Below are positions 1-8,064 of a stretch of DNA of 64,000 nt, piece after piece. Position numbers and translations under genes: made by a program. The notes beneath the pieces were generated by a model. It did no database searches. It was not told the DNA's origin and saw only the letters and a program-made list of their open reading frames with translations. Origin of the DNA: Pseudovibrio flavus (GTDB lineage Bacteria; Pseudomonadota; Alphaproteobacteria; Rhizobiales; Stappiaceae); contig NZ_SMMA01000047.1 in NCBI RefSeq assembly GCF_009711345.1, positions 623 through 64,622 on the forward strand, read 5' to 3'. Positions within the stretch are counted from its first letter, which is position 1; every line of letters begins with the position of its first letter.

Positions 1-1
1 A

Positions 2-160
2 TTGAGAGAAAAGTTAGAGCAGGCATTGCAGTTACGAACTAACGAACATGAACGAGCGATGAAAACCGCGTCCCGCCTCAAAGCTGAAATCTCCATACTA
101 CGGAGAAAGTTGCAAACGCTGAAGCTTTCGGTAAAGAAACAACTACGCAACAAGTCATGA
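2..160 (+). CDS. C-terminal fragment of an unidentified coiled-coil protein
   Basis: An open frame enters from the left edge and stops with TGA at 158-160, giving 52 residues. The peptide is very rich in Leu, Lys, Arg, Glu and Gln with heptad-like spacing (LREKLEQALQLR near the start, LRRKLQTLKL near the end) and a strongly basic tail. This is what a C-terminal coiled coil looks like. It converges on the ABC transporter operon, whose terminator lies just downstream. Nothing identifies the protein: coiled-coil tails of this kind occur on glycosyltransferases, sulfotransferases and many others. The start lies outside the window. Confidence 0.45.
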   Translation: MREKLEQALQLRTNEHERAMKTASRLKAEISILRRKLQTLKLSVKKQLRNKS

Positions 161-185
161 CCTCCAAGATTAGACTTGATACAAA

Positions 186-211
186 AAGCCCCGGCATGAT
201 GACCGGGGCTT
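186..211 (-). terminator. Rho-independent terminator of the ABC transporter operon
   Basis: A perfect 9-bp stem (AAGCCCCGG at 186-194 with CCGGGGCTT at 203-211) and an 8-nt loop are followed on the minus strand by a T-rich run. It lies just beyond the stop codon of the solute-binding protein gene and between two convergent genes. Confidence 0.85.
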
Positions 212-234
212 CGAGTTTGTTTGACTATTTTTTA

Positions 235-1497
235 TTAGTTCAGCTCAAGAGAGTCGCGTACTTCAGCAGCAACGTCCTTGATGATTTCTTCCGGGTCTTC
301 GCCTTCGATAACTTCGATGAGACCTGCAAGGATAACGTCGGTTACAGCAACGCCTTCATCACCTGGGAACGCGTACCAAGGGCCAGCGTAGTTAGCCACC
401 TGTGCGTGGGCAACGCGTGCACCAGCGTTGGATTTGTAGAAGTCACCGAGGTAGCTTTCGTCTTCAACAACCAGAGAGTTGGTTGGTGCGTAGCCGGAGT
501 TTTCTACGATGATCTTCGCGCCCTTAGGACCGGAAACGAACTGCATGTACTTCCATACTGCGTCCTGCTTCGCTTTGTCTTCAGTCAGCATAACCATGCC
601 GGAACCACCGGTTGGCAGGTATACAGAAGCCTTGTCTTCAGCAGCAATCGGGAACGGCTGAACGCTTACTTCAAAGCGGTCACCAGCGCCTTCAATTACG
701 CGAGCCATCAAAGAAGAGCTGTCGATGTAAAGACCAAGGGTACCAGCGTTAAACGCCTGACGAGCAACGGAGTCTTCATAGAACTGCATGCCGCCTTCTT
801 CAGCCAGACGGCTGTAAACGGTTGCAGCTGCAATGCCAGCTTCAGAGTCGAAAGTTACTTTGGTTTCGTCCGCGTTCAGAGGACGGCCACCGAAGGAACC
901 GAGGAAGGACTGGAAGCGCCAGTCATGCGGAGATACCCAAGCGCCTTCAATGCGGCGGTCAAGTTCGTTGATTTTCGCGGACAGTTCGATCAGACCGTCG
1001 AAATCGGTCGGGAAGTTGTCCATGTCGCCGCCTGCGCGCTCAACCAACTCAGGGTTTGCGTAGACAACGAGGGTGGATGCAGCAACAGCCAGCGCGTGCT
1101 GTTTGCCGTTGTACTGGCCCAAAGAGCGCAGAGCAGGAGTGTAACCCTGCGCTTCAAACGCAGCTTCATCACCGATGAACTCATCAAGCGGCACGGTCAG
1201 GCCACGCGCTTCAAGAATACGCCAAGTGCTCAGACCCGCAAACGCAACGTCCGGGAGCTTGTTGGCTACAGCGTCACGCAGCAAAGACTGCACGCCGGTT
1301 TCGTAAGATTCAGCCGGAGCATCGAAGTCCAGTTTGATTTCCGGATGCTCAGCTTCGAACGCAACTGCCAGCTTCTCCTGAATTTTGGAGAAGATGTTTG
1401 GGTGAGCGTAGTGCACACGAATGGTGGTTTCTTCAGCCTGTGCCATGCCTACTGCAAAGAAACTACCTGCAACTGCGGCGATAATTGACTTACGCAT
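235..1497 (-). CDS. ABC transporter periplasmic sugar-binding protein (family 1)
   Basis: This 420-residue protein begins with a Sec signal peptide (MRKSIIAAVAGSFFAVGMAQA, then EETT), so it acts in the periplasm. The mature part has the layout of carbohydrate-binding proteins of the UgpB/MalE type (SBP_bac_1): an early segment AFEAEHPEIKLDF, the LPDVAFAG segment near residue 85, and a late PTGGSGMVML hinge near residue 290. It should deliver a sugar, polyol or glycerophosphate-like ligand to the two permeases encoded just upstream. A strong ribosome site (AAGGAG/AAGGAC) precedes the start. It is the last gene of the operon and is followed by a terminator. The substrate cannot be read from the sequence. 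Confidence 0.88.
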   Translation of the reverse strand: MRKSIIAAVAGSFFAVGMAQAEETTIRVHYAHPNIFSKIQEKLAVAFEAEHPEIKLDFDAPAESYETGVQSLLRDAVANKLPDVAFAGLSTWRILEARGLTVPLDEFIGDEAAFEAQGYTPALRSLGQYNGKQHALAVAASTLVVYANPELVERAGGDMDNFPTDFDGLIELSAKINELDRRIEGAWVSPHDWRFQSFLGSFGGRPLNADETKVTFDSEAGIAAATVYSRLAEEGGMQFYEDSVARQAFNAGTLGLYIDSSSLMARVIEGAGDRFEVSVQPFPIAAEDKASVYLPTGGSGMVMLTEDKAKQDAVWKYMQFVSGPKGAKIIVENSGYAPTNSLVVEDESYLGDFYKSNAGARVAHAQVANYAGPWYAFPGDEGVAVTDVILAGLIEVIEGEDPEEIIKDVAAEVRDSLELN

Positions 1498-1628
1498 TGT
1501 CCTTAACTCCTTGGGACACGTCAGTGATCGTCATTCAATCGTTTTTGTTGAGTGGGGCGTAAACCGCCCTTCTCGTTGTTCTTGTTTGTTAATTGCGGCG
1601 CTTGGCGCTCATTCACTTGGAATGCGCG

Positions 1629-2459
1629 TTAGCCCTTGATGCCGCTCATCGTTACGCCCTGAATGAACCAGCGCTGAGCGATGAGGAAGAGAAGTACCAG
1701 CGGCGTGGTGACGACGGTAGCTGCCGCCATCAAAGGTCCAACATCAGAACCCGACTCCTCGTCGCGGAAGAAGAGAATGCCCTGTGGCGGGGTTGCCAGA
1801 TCCGCATCGGAAATCACAATCATCGGCCAGAACAGATCGTTCCAGTGAGCGACGATGGAGAAGATCGCGAAGGTGGTAGCCGCAGGCCATGCAGCCGGAA
1901 ACGCTATGCGCCAGACGATCGCCATTTCAGAAAGACCATCCACACGAGCAGCGTCGATAAGATCCGGCGGAAGCGTTGCCATGAACTGGCGGAACAGGAA
2001 GATGCCGAATACGGAGGCCACGAACGGCAGAACCAGTGCAGCGTAGGTGTTGAGCAGCTGAAGCTGGGCCAGACCAAGGAAGATCGGAACAGCGGTAACG
2101 TGATACGGCACCAACAGACCTGCCAGAACCATACCGAACACGATGGTACGGCCAGCAAACTGGCGCTGCGCCAGCGCGTAGGCACACGGCACGGCAAACA
2201 TCATCTGGAAGAACAGAATGCCGCCGCAGACCATTACACCGTTCAGCAGGAAGCGGTGCAGAGGCACCTGCTGGAATGCTTTGATGTAGTTGTCGAAGTA
2301 GAACGAACCAGGGAAGAAGGTCAGCTCTGGAGAAAAGATCTCTTCCGGCGTTTTCAGCGACAGCGATACCATCCAGAAGAATGGCAGCAGAAGGATAGCC
2401 GCGCCGATTGTCAGGAAGAAAACCGTGAGAGCGCGGGAGGTATAGGTACGAGCGTTCAT
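1629..2459 (-). CDS. Carbohydrate ABC transporter permease (UgpE/MalG type)
   Basis: This is an inner-membrane permease of 276 residues with about six membrane segments, starting with a long hydrophobic stretch (TVFFLTIGAAILLLPFFWMV). The cytoplasmic coupling loop that contacts the ATPase is visible near residues 185-205 as DAARVDGLSEMAIVWRIAFP, the usual EAA-type motif. Its length fits the MalG/UgpE family. The gene overlaps the preceding permease gene by 4 bp, so translation is probably coupled. A 131-bp gap separates it from the binding-protein gene. It forms the membrane channel as a heterodimer with its neighbour. Confidence 0.9.
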   Translation of the reverse strand: MNARTYTSRALTVFFLTIGAAILLLPFFWMVSLSLKTPEEIFSPELTFFPGSFYFDNYIKAFQQVPLHRFLLNGVMVCGGILFFQMMFAVPCAYALAQRQFAGRTIVFGMVLAGLLVPYHVTAVPIFLGLAQLQLLNTYAALVLPFVASVFGIFLFRQFMATLPPDLIDAARVDGLSEMAIVWRIAFPAAWPAATTFAIFSIVAHWNDLFWPMIVISDADLATPPQGILFFRDEESGSDVGPLMAAATVVTTPLVLLFLIAQRWFIQGVTMSGIKG

Positions 2460-3373
2460 CGGTAGTGGACCTTTCGCTCGGCAACAACAACCTTGAGCAT
2501 GGTCAAAGCGAATACGAAGATGAAGAACACCATGGTGATGGCACTTGCATAGCCCGCTTTGAAGTAGATAAAGCCTTCGCGGTACATGGCGTAAACAAGG
2601 GTATCACTGGCAAACGCAGGGCCGCCCTTGGTGAGGGTCGCCACCGTTTCGAACACACGGAACGAACGGGTTGCGGTAATCACCATAACGAACAGCGTGG
2701 TAGGGCCAAGCATCGGCCAAGTCACGGTCCAGAAGCGTTCCCAACCACGATCTGCGCCGTCAATTTCCGCAGCCTCATAAAGATGGCGCGGAATGGAAGC
2801 AAGACCGGCAAGGAACAGCACCATGTTGTAGCCGACAGTTTCCCAAACGCCGATAGCAGCAAGGGTCGTCAGCACCAGCTTACGGTCAGAGAGCCAGCGC
2901 TCGCCGCCAATGCCGATCATGTCCAGTACGATGTTGACCAAACCAAGGGTCGGGTGCAGCAGCATTTCCCAAACCGTTGCCATAGCAACAAGCGTTGCAG
3001 CAACAGGCAGGAAGAAGCTGGTGCGGAAGATGTTGGCGCAGGTCTTATTCCAGCTTGCCACCTGATGAACGCCCATCGCCACAAGCAGCGAGAGGATCAT
3101 GGAGCACGGAATAACGATTGCCGCATAATAGAGCGTGTTGAATACCGCCCGTTTGCCGGTGCGGTCAGTAAACAGCTCCACATAGTTTTCCAGACCGATC
3201 CAGTTAAACGCCTTGGCGCCGAACTGGTAATCGGTAAAGGAAAGCACTGCCACCAGCACTGCCGGAACAAAGATCAGGCAGAGCATGGCCAGCGTGGCCG
3301 GTCCGACGAGCGCCAGATCGGTCAACGCGTTATGAACGCGACGCGGCAGCATCGGCGTTGTAACTGTTGCCAT
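2456..3373 (-). CDS. Carbohydrate ABC transporter permease (UgpA/MalF type)
   Basis: This 305-residue integral membrane protein has a hydrophobic N-terminal segment (LALVGPATLAMLCLIFVPA) and the typical coupling loop near residue 215 (YEAAEIDGADRGWERFW). It is the first permease of the pair in this operon and lies only 9 bp after the ATPase gene. Its length and loop place it in the UgpA/LacF family rather than the longer MalF type. It is expected to pair with the next permease to import the ligand delivered by the binding protein. Confidence 0.9.
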   Translation of the reverse strand: MATVTTPMLPRRVHNALTDLALVGPATLAMLCLIFVPAVLVAVLSFTDYQFGAKAFNWIGLENYVELFTDRTGKRAVFNTLYYAAIVIPCSMILSLLVAMGVHQVASWNKTCANIFRTSFFLPVAATLVAMATVWEMLLHPTLGLVNIVLDMIGIGGERWLSDRKLVLTTLAAIGVWETVGYNMVLFLAGLASIPRHLYEAAEIDGADRGWERFWTVTWPMLGPTTLFVMVITATRSFRVFETVATLTKGGPAFASDTLVYAMYREGFIYFKAGYASAITMVFFIFVFALTMLKVVVAERKVHYR

Positions 3374-3382
3374 AACCGCCCC

Positions 3383-4522
3383 CTACTCCGCAGCTGCGTC
3401 TTGCACGCAAGCAGCAACTTTCACGTCCAGTCGCAGACCGGTCTGCGCATCAAACACATGTGCGCGGGAAAGTTCGAAGGAAAGGCCGCAAGCAGAACCA
3501 GTTTCAGGCAACGTGGAGGTATCTTCCAGCACAACCTGAATCATCTGGCCGTTGGACAGAGACAGGCTGGCAGTAGCTTTAGAGCCGAAGTACTCAACGC
3601 GCTCAACCTTGCCATTCACTGCTGTTTCGCTGCTCAGCTCCATGACCTCTGGGCGAACACCAATAACAACGTTCTGGCAGGAAACAGCTTCATCAAGAAC
3701 GAAAATGCCCAAAGGACCGCGTACAACGTTGCCTTCTACAGAACATTCAATGAAGTTGATCGGATGATCGCCAATGAACGCTGCAACTTCTTTGGTTGCC
3801 GGACGCTCATAAAGATCGTGCGGAGTGCCCTTCTGTACGATCACACCATGCATGAAGATAGCAATCTGGTCAGACATGCTCATCGCTTCTGCCTGATCGT
3901 GTGTCACGTAAATGAAGGTTTTGCCGGTACGCTTATGCAGGTCGATAAGCTCGCCGCGCATCTGACCGCGCAGTTTTGCATCAAGGTTGGAAAGCGGCTC
4001 ATCAAGAAGGAAGGCAACCGGATCACGAACCAGTGCACGGCCCATTGCAACGCGCTGTTTCTGACCACCGGAAAGCTGCGAAGGCTTGCGAGCCAGCAGG
4101 TGCTCGATTTCCAGCATACGAGCAATGGATTCAACCTGCTCTTGGTGGTTCTGTGCTTTCTGACGAGCAGAAGGCAGCAGTTTGTTGAGCAAAGGTGCAC
4201 GTTCCAGACGGTTCATGTTACGCATTGCAAGCGGCAGGGTAATGTTGCCGCGAACGTCCATGTGCGGGTAAAGCGCGTAGGACTGGAACACCATTGCGAT
4301 GTTACGGGCAGCAGCAGGTGCCTGGGTAACATCCTGACCGTTGATCATGACAGAGCCGGAAGTTGGCGTATCCAGACCTGCAATAATACGCAGGGTGGTA
4401 GACTTACCAGAACCGGAGGCACCCAGCAGCGTGGTGAAGCTGCCGTTCTCAACGGTCAGGGAAATGTCTTCCAAAACAGTGGTTTGGCCGAACTGCCGTT
4501 TTATATTTCTTAGTTCGATCAT
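3383..4522 (-). CDS. Sugar ABC transporter ATPase (UgpC/MalK type)
   Basis: This is the cytoplasmic nucleotide-binding subunit, 379 residues. A Walker A motif (GASGSGKST, residues 34-42), Q-loop (MVFQSYALYPHM), signature (LSGGQKQRVAMGRAL), Walker B (FLLDEPLSNLDA) and switch His (YVTHDQAEAMSMSD) are all present. They are followed by a C-terminal OB-fold region with VIGVRPEVMEL, typical of MalK/UgpC proteins. Between Q-loop and signature there is an extra stretch of about 20 residues (around LLNKLLPSARQKAQNHQEQV) that most family members lack. It is the first transporter gene, 51 bp downstream of the TIGR00725 gene, and its leader carries an ATGTAAG repeat that may be a DeoR half-site. Confidence 0.93.
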   Translation of the reverse strand: MIELRNIKRQFGQTTVLEDISLTVENGSFTTLLGASGSGKSTTLRIIAGLDTPTSGSVMINGQDVTQAPAAARNIAMVFQSYALYPHMDVRGNITLPLAMRNMNRLERAPLLNKLLPSARQKAQNHQEQVESIARMLEIEHLLARKPSQLSGGQKQRVAMGRALVRDPVAFLLDEPLSNLDAKLRGQMRGELIDLHKRTGKTFIYVTHDQAEAMSMSDQIAIFMHGVIVQKGTPHDLYERPATKEVAAFIGDHPINFIECSVEGNVVRGPLGIFVLDEAVSCQNVVIGVRPEVMELSSETAVNGKVERVEYFGSKATASLSLSNGQMIQVVLEDTSTLPETGSACGLSFELSRAHVFDAQTGLRLDVKVAACVQDAAAE

Positions 4523-4533
4523 TTGGGTCTCGT

Positions 4534-4573
4534 ATGTAAGTTACTCGCCGTTTATGCCGACTAGATGTAAGTT
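4534..4573. promoter_or_regulatory. Two ATGTAAGTT direct repeats ahead of the ABC ATPase gene
   Basis: ATGTAAGTT occurs at 4534-4542 and again at 4565-4573, exactly 31 bp apart, about three helical turns. The same ATGTAAG core recurs in the divergent DeoR intergenic region at 5252. Repeated half-sites are usual for DeoR-family regulators, so this is a candidate operator. No binding evidence exists. Confidence 0.35.
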
Positions 4574-5209
4574 TTATGACAGTTGTTCGAGTCTGAGCAG
4601 AATAGGTAGTAGCGCGGAAACAACATCTTCCACGCGTTCCATCTGCTGAGCACCTTCGATATCTGGCGCACCGGCCAGACCGAATACAGGCTTGCCGAAC
4701 TGAAGGCCGTAAGCGACCTCGGAAATGGTGCCGTATTGACCACCTACAGCCACAAGCGCGAGTGCCGCACGGGTAATGAGCGCATTGCGCGCAGGGCCAA
4801 TACCGGTAGCCAGAGGGATGTCGATGTAAGGGTTGCACATGGTCCAGTTTTCATCTGGAACGAGACCGATAGTCATACCGCCTTTGTTGTGCACGCCCTT
4901 GGCAGTAGCCTCCATAACCCCACCTTTTCCGCCACAAAGTACGGTCAGACCAAGGGTTGCGAGTGCTTCGCCCAGCTCCAGTGCCACGTCCATCTGGTAT
5001 GCTTCCGGCTCACGTGGGCCGATAACAGCAACAGGGATAATGCGGCACAGTCTTTCTACATGCAGCCAGTGCACTGCATCAGCCAGAGAAATTTCTTCTG
5101 CATCTTCAGGGCGATCGCCCTCATGCGACTGCCAAACCCAATTCCAAGGGTCCAGCTGCTTGTTGTTTTCAGCAAACAGTTTTTTCTGCGAGAGGCTTCT
5201 GTTAAGCAT
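4574..5209 (-). CDS. TIGR00725 / LOG-like Rossmann-fold nucleotide-binding protein
   Basis: This soluble 211-residue protein has the TIGR00725 signature: GGKGGVMEATAKGVHNKGG near residues 90-110, an LVPDE stretch, TGIGPARNALITRAA, and VGGQYGTISEVAYGL near residue 158. This family is related to lysine decarboxylase-like (LOG) cytokinin riboside phosphoribohydrolases, but the LOG catalytic PGGxGTxxE is here GGQYGTISE, as is normal for TIGR00725. The N-terminal 55 residues (rich in Trp and acidic residues) are an extension. It heads the ABC transporter operon, divergent from the deoR-type gene. Its reaction is unknown. A nucleotide- or sugar-phosphate-binding role is only inferred. Confidence 0.8.
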   Translation of the reverse strand: MLNRSLSQKKLFAENNKQLDPWNWVWQSHEGDRPEDAEEISLADAVHWLHVERLCRIIPVAVIGPREPEAYQMDVALELGEALATLGLTVLCGGKGGVMEATAKGVHNKGGMTIGLVPDENWTMCNPYIDIPLATGIGPARNALITRAALALVAVGGQYGTISEVAYGLQFGKPVFGLAGAPDIEGAQQMERVEDVVSALLPILLRLEQLS

Positions 5210-5252
5210 GTTTTACTCTGGATTTTTCTTGTTGGCCCTCCTATAGACACAA

Positions 5253-5268
5253 TGTAAGATAATTTACA
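5253..5268. promoter_or_regulatory. Candidate DeoR operator in the divergent promoter region
   Basis: An inverted repeat TGTAA-N6-TTACA (5253-5257 and 5264-5268) lies in the 76-bp gap between the divergent TIGR00725 and DeoR genes, 17 bp before the DeoR start. It shares the ATGTAAG core with the repeats ahead of the ABC ATPase gene. It is placed to control both directions. Confidence 0.4.
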
Positions 5269-5285
5269 AGCGCCAGTTTTTACCA

Positions 5286-6020
5286 ATGCCACATCGTGAC
5301 GAAAAATCTCAACTCAACGAGCGACAGCGCGGAATTGTAGCCGACGTAACGGCCAACGGGTTTGCGACCATTGAAAACCTCGCCGACAGTTTCGGCGTTT
5401 CTGCCCAGACCATTCGCCGCGACATAATCGCACTAGATAAGCTGGGGCTACTGCAGCGTTTCCACGGGGGCGCAGGCATAGGGACTGATCCTAACGCCGT
5501 GCGACTCGGCCACTCCGTGCGCCAACACATTGCAAGTGATGACAAAATTACCATTGGTAATAAAGCAGCCGCGATTATTCCGGAAGGCTCAACTGTCTTC
5601 ATGGATGTTGGCACAACAGTAGAAGCAGCGGCCCAGTGCCTTGCTGAAAAAGAAGGCCTGACCATCTTCACCAACTCCACCCGTGTTGCCAGCTTCTTCG
5701 ACCCTTACAGCACTCAGGTGTATGTGCTGGGCGGAAGGCTCGCTGGGGGCGACGGATCTTTGGTTGGGGAAAGTGTGGTGAATGCCATCGCGAAGTACCG
5801 TTTTGACTACGCGTTGATCGGCTGTCAGGGCATCGAGCCGGAAGGCGCGGTTATGGACTTTGACCTTGCCAAGATTGCGGTAAAGAAAGCCGCCATCAAA
5901 CGCTCGCGCTTCAGCATGTTGCTGGCGAACGAAAAGAAGTTTGGCCGCTCGGCCCTTTGCCAAGTAGCGACCCTTGAAGACTTCGCCTACGTGGTCACCA
6001 ACCGCGAAGAAGACGAATAA
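5286..6020 (+). CDS. DeoR/GlpR-family transcriptional regulator
   Basis: This 244-residue repressor has the classic layout. The N-terminal winged helix (RQRGIVADVTANGFATIENL, then SAQTIRRDIIALDKLGLLQR and the hallmark FHGGA) is followed by a C-terminal sugar-phosphate sensor domain with the DVGTTVEAAAQCL and FTNS segments. Such proteins sense a phosphorylated sugar or polyol intermediate. It is divergent from the TIGR00725-ABC operon and is the obvious candidate to repress it and itself. A terminator follows at 6066-6100. The ligand is unknown. The family link to GlpR suggests, but does not show, a polyol or glycerol-type inducer. Confidence 0.92.
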   Translation: MPHRDEKSQLNERQRGIVADVTANGFATIENLADSFGVSAQTIRRDIIALDKLGLLQRFHGGAGIGTDPNAVRLGHSVRQHIASDDKITIGNKAAAIIPEGSTVFMDVGTTVEAAAQCLAEKEGLTIFTNSTRVASFFDPYSTQVYVLGGRLAGGDGSLVGESVVNAIAKYRFDYALIGCQGIEPEGAVMDFDLAKIAVKKAAIKRSRFSMLLANEKKFGRSALCQVATLEDFAYVVTNREEDE

Positions 6021-6065
6021 GGACCAAGGCAGCCTCTGCCCGCCAAGTTCACCAAGATAGATGTA

Positions 6066-6100
6066 AGGCGATGCGCTCTTCCAGCGTGTCGCCTTTTTCT
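6066..6100 (+). terminator. Terminator of the deoR-type gene
   Basis: The stem AGGCGA (6066-6071) and TCGCCT (6089-6094), extended internally by GCGCT/AGCG, is followed by CTTTTTCT. The rest of the 6021-6317 interval has no convincing gene. It is the promoter and leader region of the downstream DMT permease. Confidence 0.7.
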
Positions 6101-6317
6101 TTGGGCTCTGACGGGTGTCCCCCTAGGGTAGGCGCAGTTGACGCCTTGCCTTTGGGGCTCGCAAGGTTAATGTCTACGCACTTTCACCCATCAACCATTT
6201 GATTCGGCTGGTTATACAGCGGGCTCCCTTTCAAACTCCGCGAGTTTTAGTCCGCTCGAAGCCGAGGAAATACCCTCGAACCGTGCAACGCACCAGCGTT
6301 TGCATTTCGGTGACACT

Positions 6318-7172
6318 ATGAGCCTCTTGGGGTTTGCGCTGGTTTTTACCGCAGCGCTTTGCCACGCCACATGGAACTATTATGTAAAGCGGATCAACGC
6401 AGGCGGAGAGCTTGTCTGGCTGTTTTCTGCTTTCGCAGCCGTTATCTACCTTCCTCCAGCCGCCTACTTCTTTATACAAGCGCCGCAATTCGGCTTTGTA
6501 GAAGTTGCTGTCGTTTGTATCAGCGCCGCTTTGCACATTGGCTACTTCCTGCTTTTGCAAGCTGGTTACCGGCATGGCGACCTCTCACAGGTATACCCCA
6601 CAGCCCGCGCAACTGGCCCGATGATCTCCACGACGCTTGCTGTCATCCTGCTTGGCGAGAGCATGAGCCTGCAGATGATTGTAGGCGCGGTGGTTATCAT
6701 CTTCGGCATTTTCATGCTGACGGGCGGCATTAAAAGCCTAGGCAAAGGAACCGGCGTATCCATTGGCTTTGGTATCGGTTCGGGCCTGTTTATCGGAAGC
6801 TATACGGTTTGGGATGCTTATGCGGTCTCGACACTGATGATTGCGCCGCTGCTGCTCGACTACTTCTCCAACATCGCAAGAGCTGTGATGCTGTCTCCCC
6901 TTGCGTTCCGCCGCCGCTCGCTGGTGAGCAAAATCTGGCGTGAACATAAGGGCGGTGTGCTCATCATCTCAGTGTTCAGTCCCCTTGCCTACATTCTGGT
7001 GCTGATCGCCTTTACATTCACGCCAGTTGTTTATGTTGCACCACTGCGCGAACTCAGCGTTTTGATGAGCGTACTCATGGGCAGCATCTTGCTGGGTGAA
7101 GGACACCTTAAAGAGCGCATGGTCTGGGCAATGGTTATTGTTTTCGGTGTGCTTGTACTGGCTTCAAGCTAG
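6318..7172 (+). CDS. DMT-superfamily (EamA) transporter
   Basis: This 284-residue inner-membrane protein has about ten membrane segments arranged as two EamA repeats, each ending in the usual (V/I)xLGE element (ILLGESMSLQ near residue 115 and ILLGEGHLKE near residue 258). The opening FTAALCHATWNYYVK resembles DMT permeases that export or import metabolites. I chose the ATG at 6318; a TTG at 6300 would add six residues. Its stop codon overlaps the tail of the convergent toxin gene by 4 bp. The substrate is unknown. Confidence 0.87.
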   Translation: MSLLGFALVFTAALCHATWNYYVKRINAGGELVWLFSAFAAVIYLPPAAYFFIQAPQFGFVEVAVVCISAALHIGYFLLLQAGYRHGDLSQVYPTARATGPMISTTLAVILLGESMSLQMIVGAVVIIFGIFMLTGGIKSLGKGTGVSIGFGIGSGLFIGSYTVWDAYAVSTLMIAPLLLDYFSNIARAVMLSPLAFRRRSLVSKIWREHKGGVLIISVFSPLAYILVLIAFTFTPVVYVAPLRELSVLMSVLMGSILLGEGHLKERMVWAMVIVFGVLVLASS

Positions 7173-7669
7173 CGTTTCAGCCGTTCTTCATCATCAATCA
7201 AGAGTAGTTGCTCTGGGAGATCAGCGCCCCATTTCCAGAGCACAACGTTGCGATCATGCGCCTCTGCGCCCCTCACAAAGCTGGGTATAACGAGGCCAGC
7301 GTAGCCGCCACCAATCAATCTTTGCGCAAAAACCTGCGTTGGAGCGATGCCGTCGAGTAACATTCGGTCACGCCAGTCAGCAGCAGCCAGTAGTTCTGGA
7401 GTCATATCGAACTCAGCTAGAGCCGAACGATCCGAACCATCAAACAGGGGATTGATGTCCGCTTTGTAAGCAACAACGGTGGTAGGCTGCAGGTGACCAA
7501 CCTGATTGGCTTCTTTAATAGCAGTCGTCAGCGCAGCAGAGGTATAAAGCGCAGGCGTACCCTTTGCATTGAACCGCCCGCCAAAGCGGCGCGCACCTTC
7601 ACCCGAAAGTGGCTCACGCGCATAAACCGGATTAAGTGCCCGATACAAAAGCCCCTGATAATGCAGCAT
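7169..7669 (-). CDS. RES-domain toxin (NAD+-targeting family)
   Basis: This 166-residue RES-domain protein shows the defining features: YRALNP near the start, EPLSGEGARRFGGRFNAKG near residues 19-37, LYTSAALTTAIKEA, and the late NVVLWKW. RES toxins of type II toxin-antitoxin pairs degrade or ADP-ribosyl-transfer from NAD+, causing growth arrest. That is family knowledge and has not been shown here. The conserved Arg, Tyr and Glu positions appear intact. The gene starts one base inside the antitoxin stop codon (TGATG), so translation is coupled. It runs tail to tail into the DMT permease gene with a 4-bp overlap. Confidence 0.9.
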   Translation of the reverse strand: MLHYQGLLYRALNPVYAREPLSGEGARRFGGRFNAKGTPALYTSAALTTAIKEANQVGHLQPTTVVAYKADINPLFDGSDRSALAEFDMTPELLAAADWRDRMLLDGIAPTQVFAQRLIGGGYAGLVIPSFVRGAEAHDRNVVLWKWGADLPEQLLLIDDEERLKR

Positions 7670-8019
7670 CAGGCGTGAATTCCGGCATCAACTGCATCAA
7701 TATACTCGAGGATATCGCCAGCGCGGCCCTGCTGAATGAGCTGCATGGCCGTTTGACCGGAAAAGCCCGGCAACGGCTCGGAGCGCAGCCACGCGTAAGC
7801 GATGAGCGCAGAACCAAAACGCGGCTCAACCTTGTTGATGATCTCCACCATCTCACGGAGGCGGCTTTGCGTTTTGACTGACTTCAGTCTGTCGCGGCGC
7901 TGAACGGCATCGCGGCCAAGGCCAGCAGTACGCGCCACTTCCTCACTGGTCGTGCGCAGTACATCTGCAATCTTCTGCGGGGCGAACAGCCCATTTTCAG
8001 CAACCTTGGTCAAATGCAT
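7669..8019 (-). CDS. Xre/MbcA/ParS-type antitoxin of the RES toxin
   Basis: This 116-residue protein precedes the RES gene, as in res-xre pairs. It has an Xre-like helix-turn-helix half (KIADVLRTTSEEVARTAGLG, residues 16-35) and a C-terminal toxin-binding DUF2384-like half (YAWLRSEPLPGFSGQTAMQL near residue 75, the usual AxxWLxxPxxxLxGxxPxxL pattern), which inserts a C-terminal strand into the toxin active site in characterised systems. A good ribosome site (AAGGAG) precedes the ATG. It is expected to neutralise the toxin and to repress its own promoter through the dyad at 8065. Confidence 0.88.
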   Translation of the reverse strand: MHLTKVAENGLFAPQKIADVLRTTSEEVARTAGLGRDAVQRRDRLKSVKTQSRLREMVEIINKVEPRFGSALIAYAWLRSEPLPGFSGQTAMQLIQQGRAGDILEYIDAVDAGIHA

Positions 8020-8064
8020 CGCACAGCTCCTTGCCGCATATTATGACGCTATGTAATGACAATA

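Noticed and set aside
157-1488. 443-codon open frame on the plus strand
   Set aside because: It is antisense to the ABC binding-protein gene, which has a signal peptide, ribosome site and terminator. The translated product has no recognisable domain.
2465-4513. 682-codon open frame on the plus strand
   Set aside because: It is antisense to the permease and ATPase genes, whose motifs are intact. Codon bias of the real genes leaves the opposite strand open. The product is His/Asn/Gln-rich without domains.
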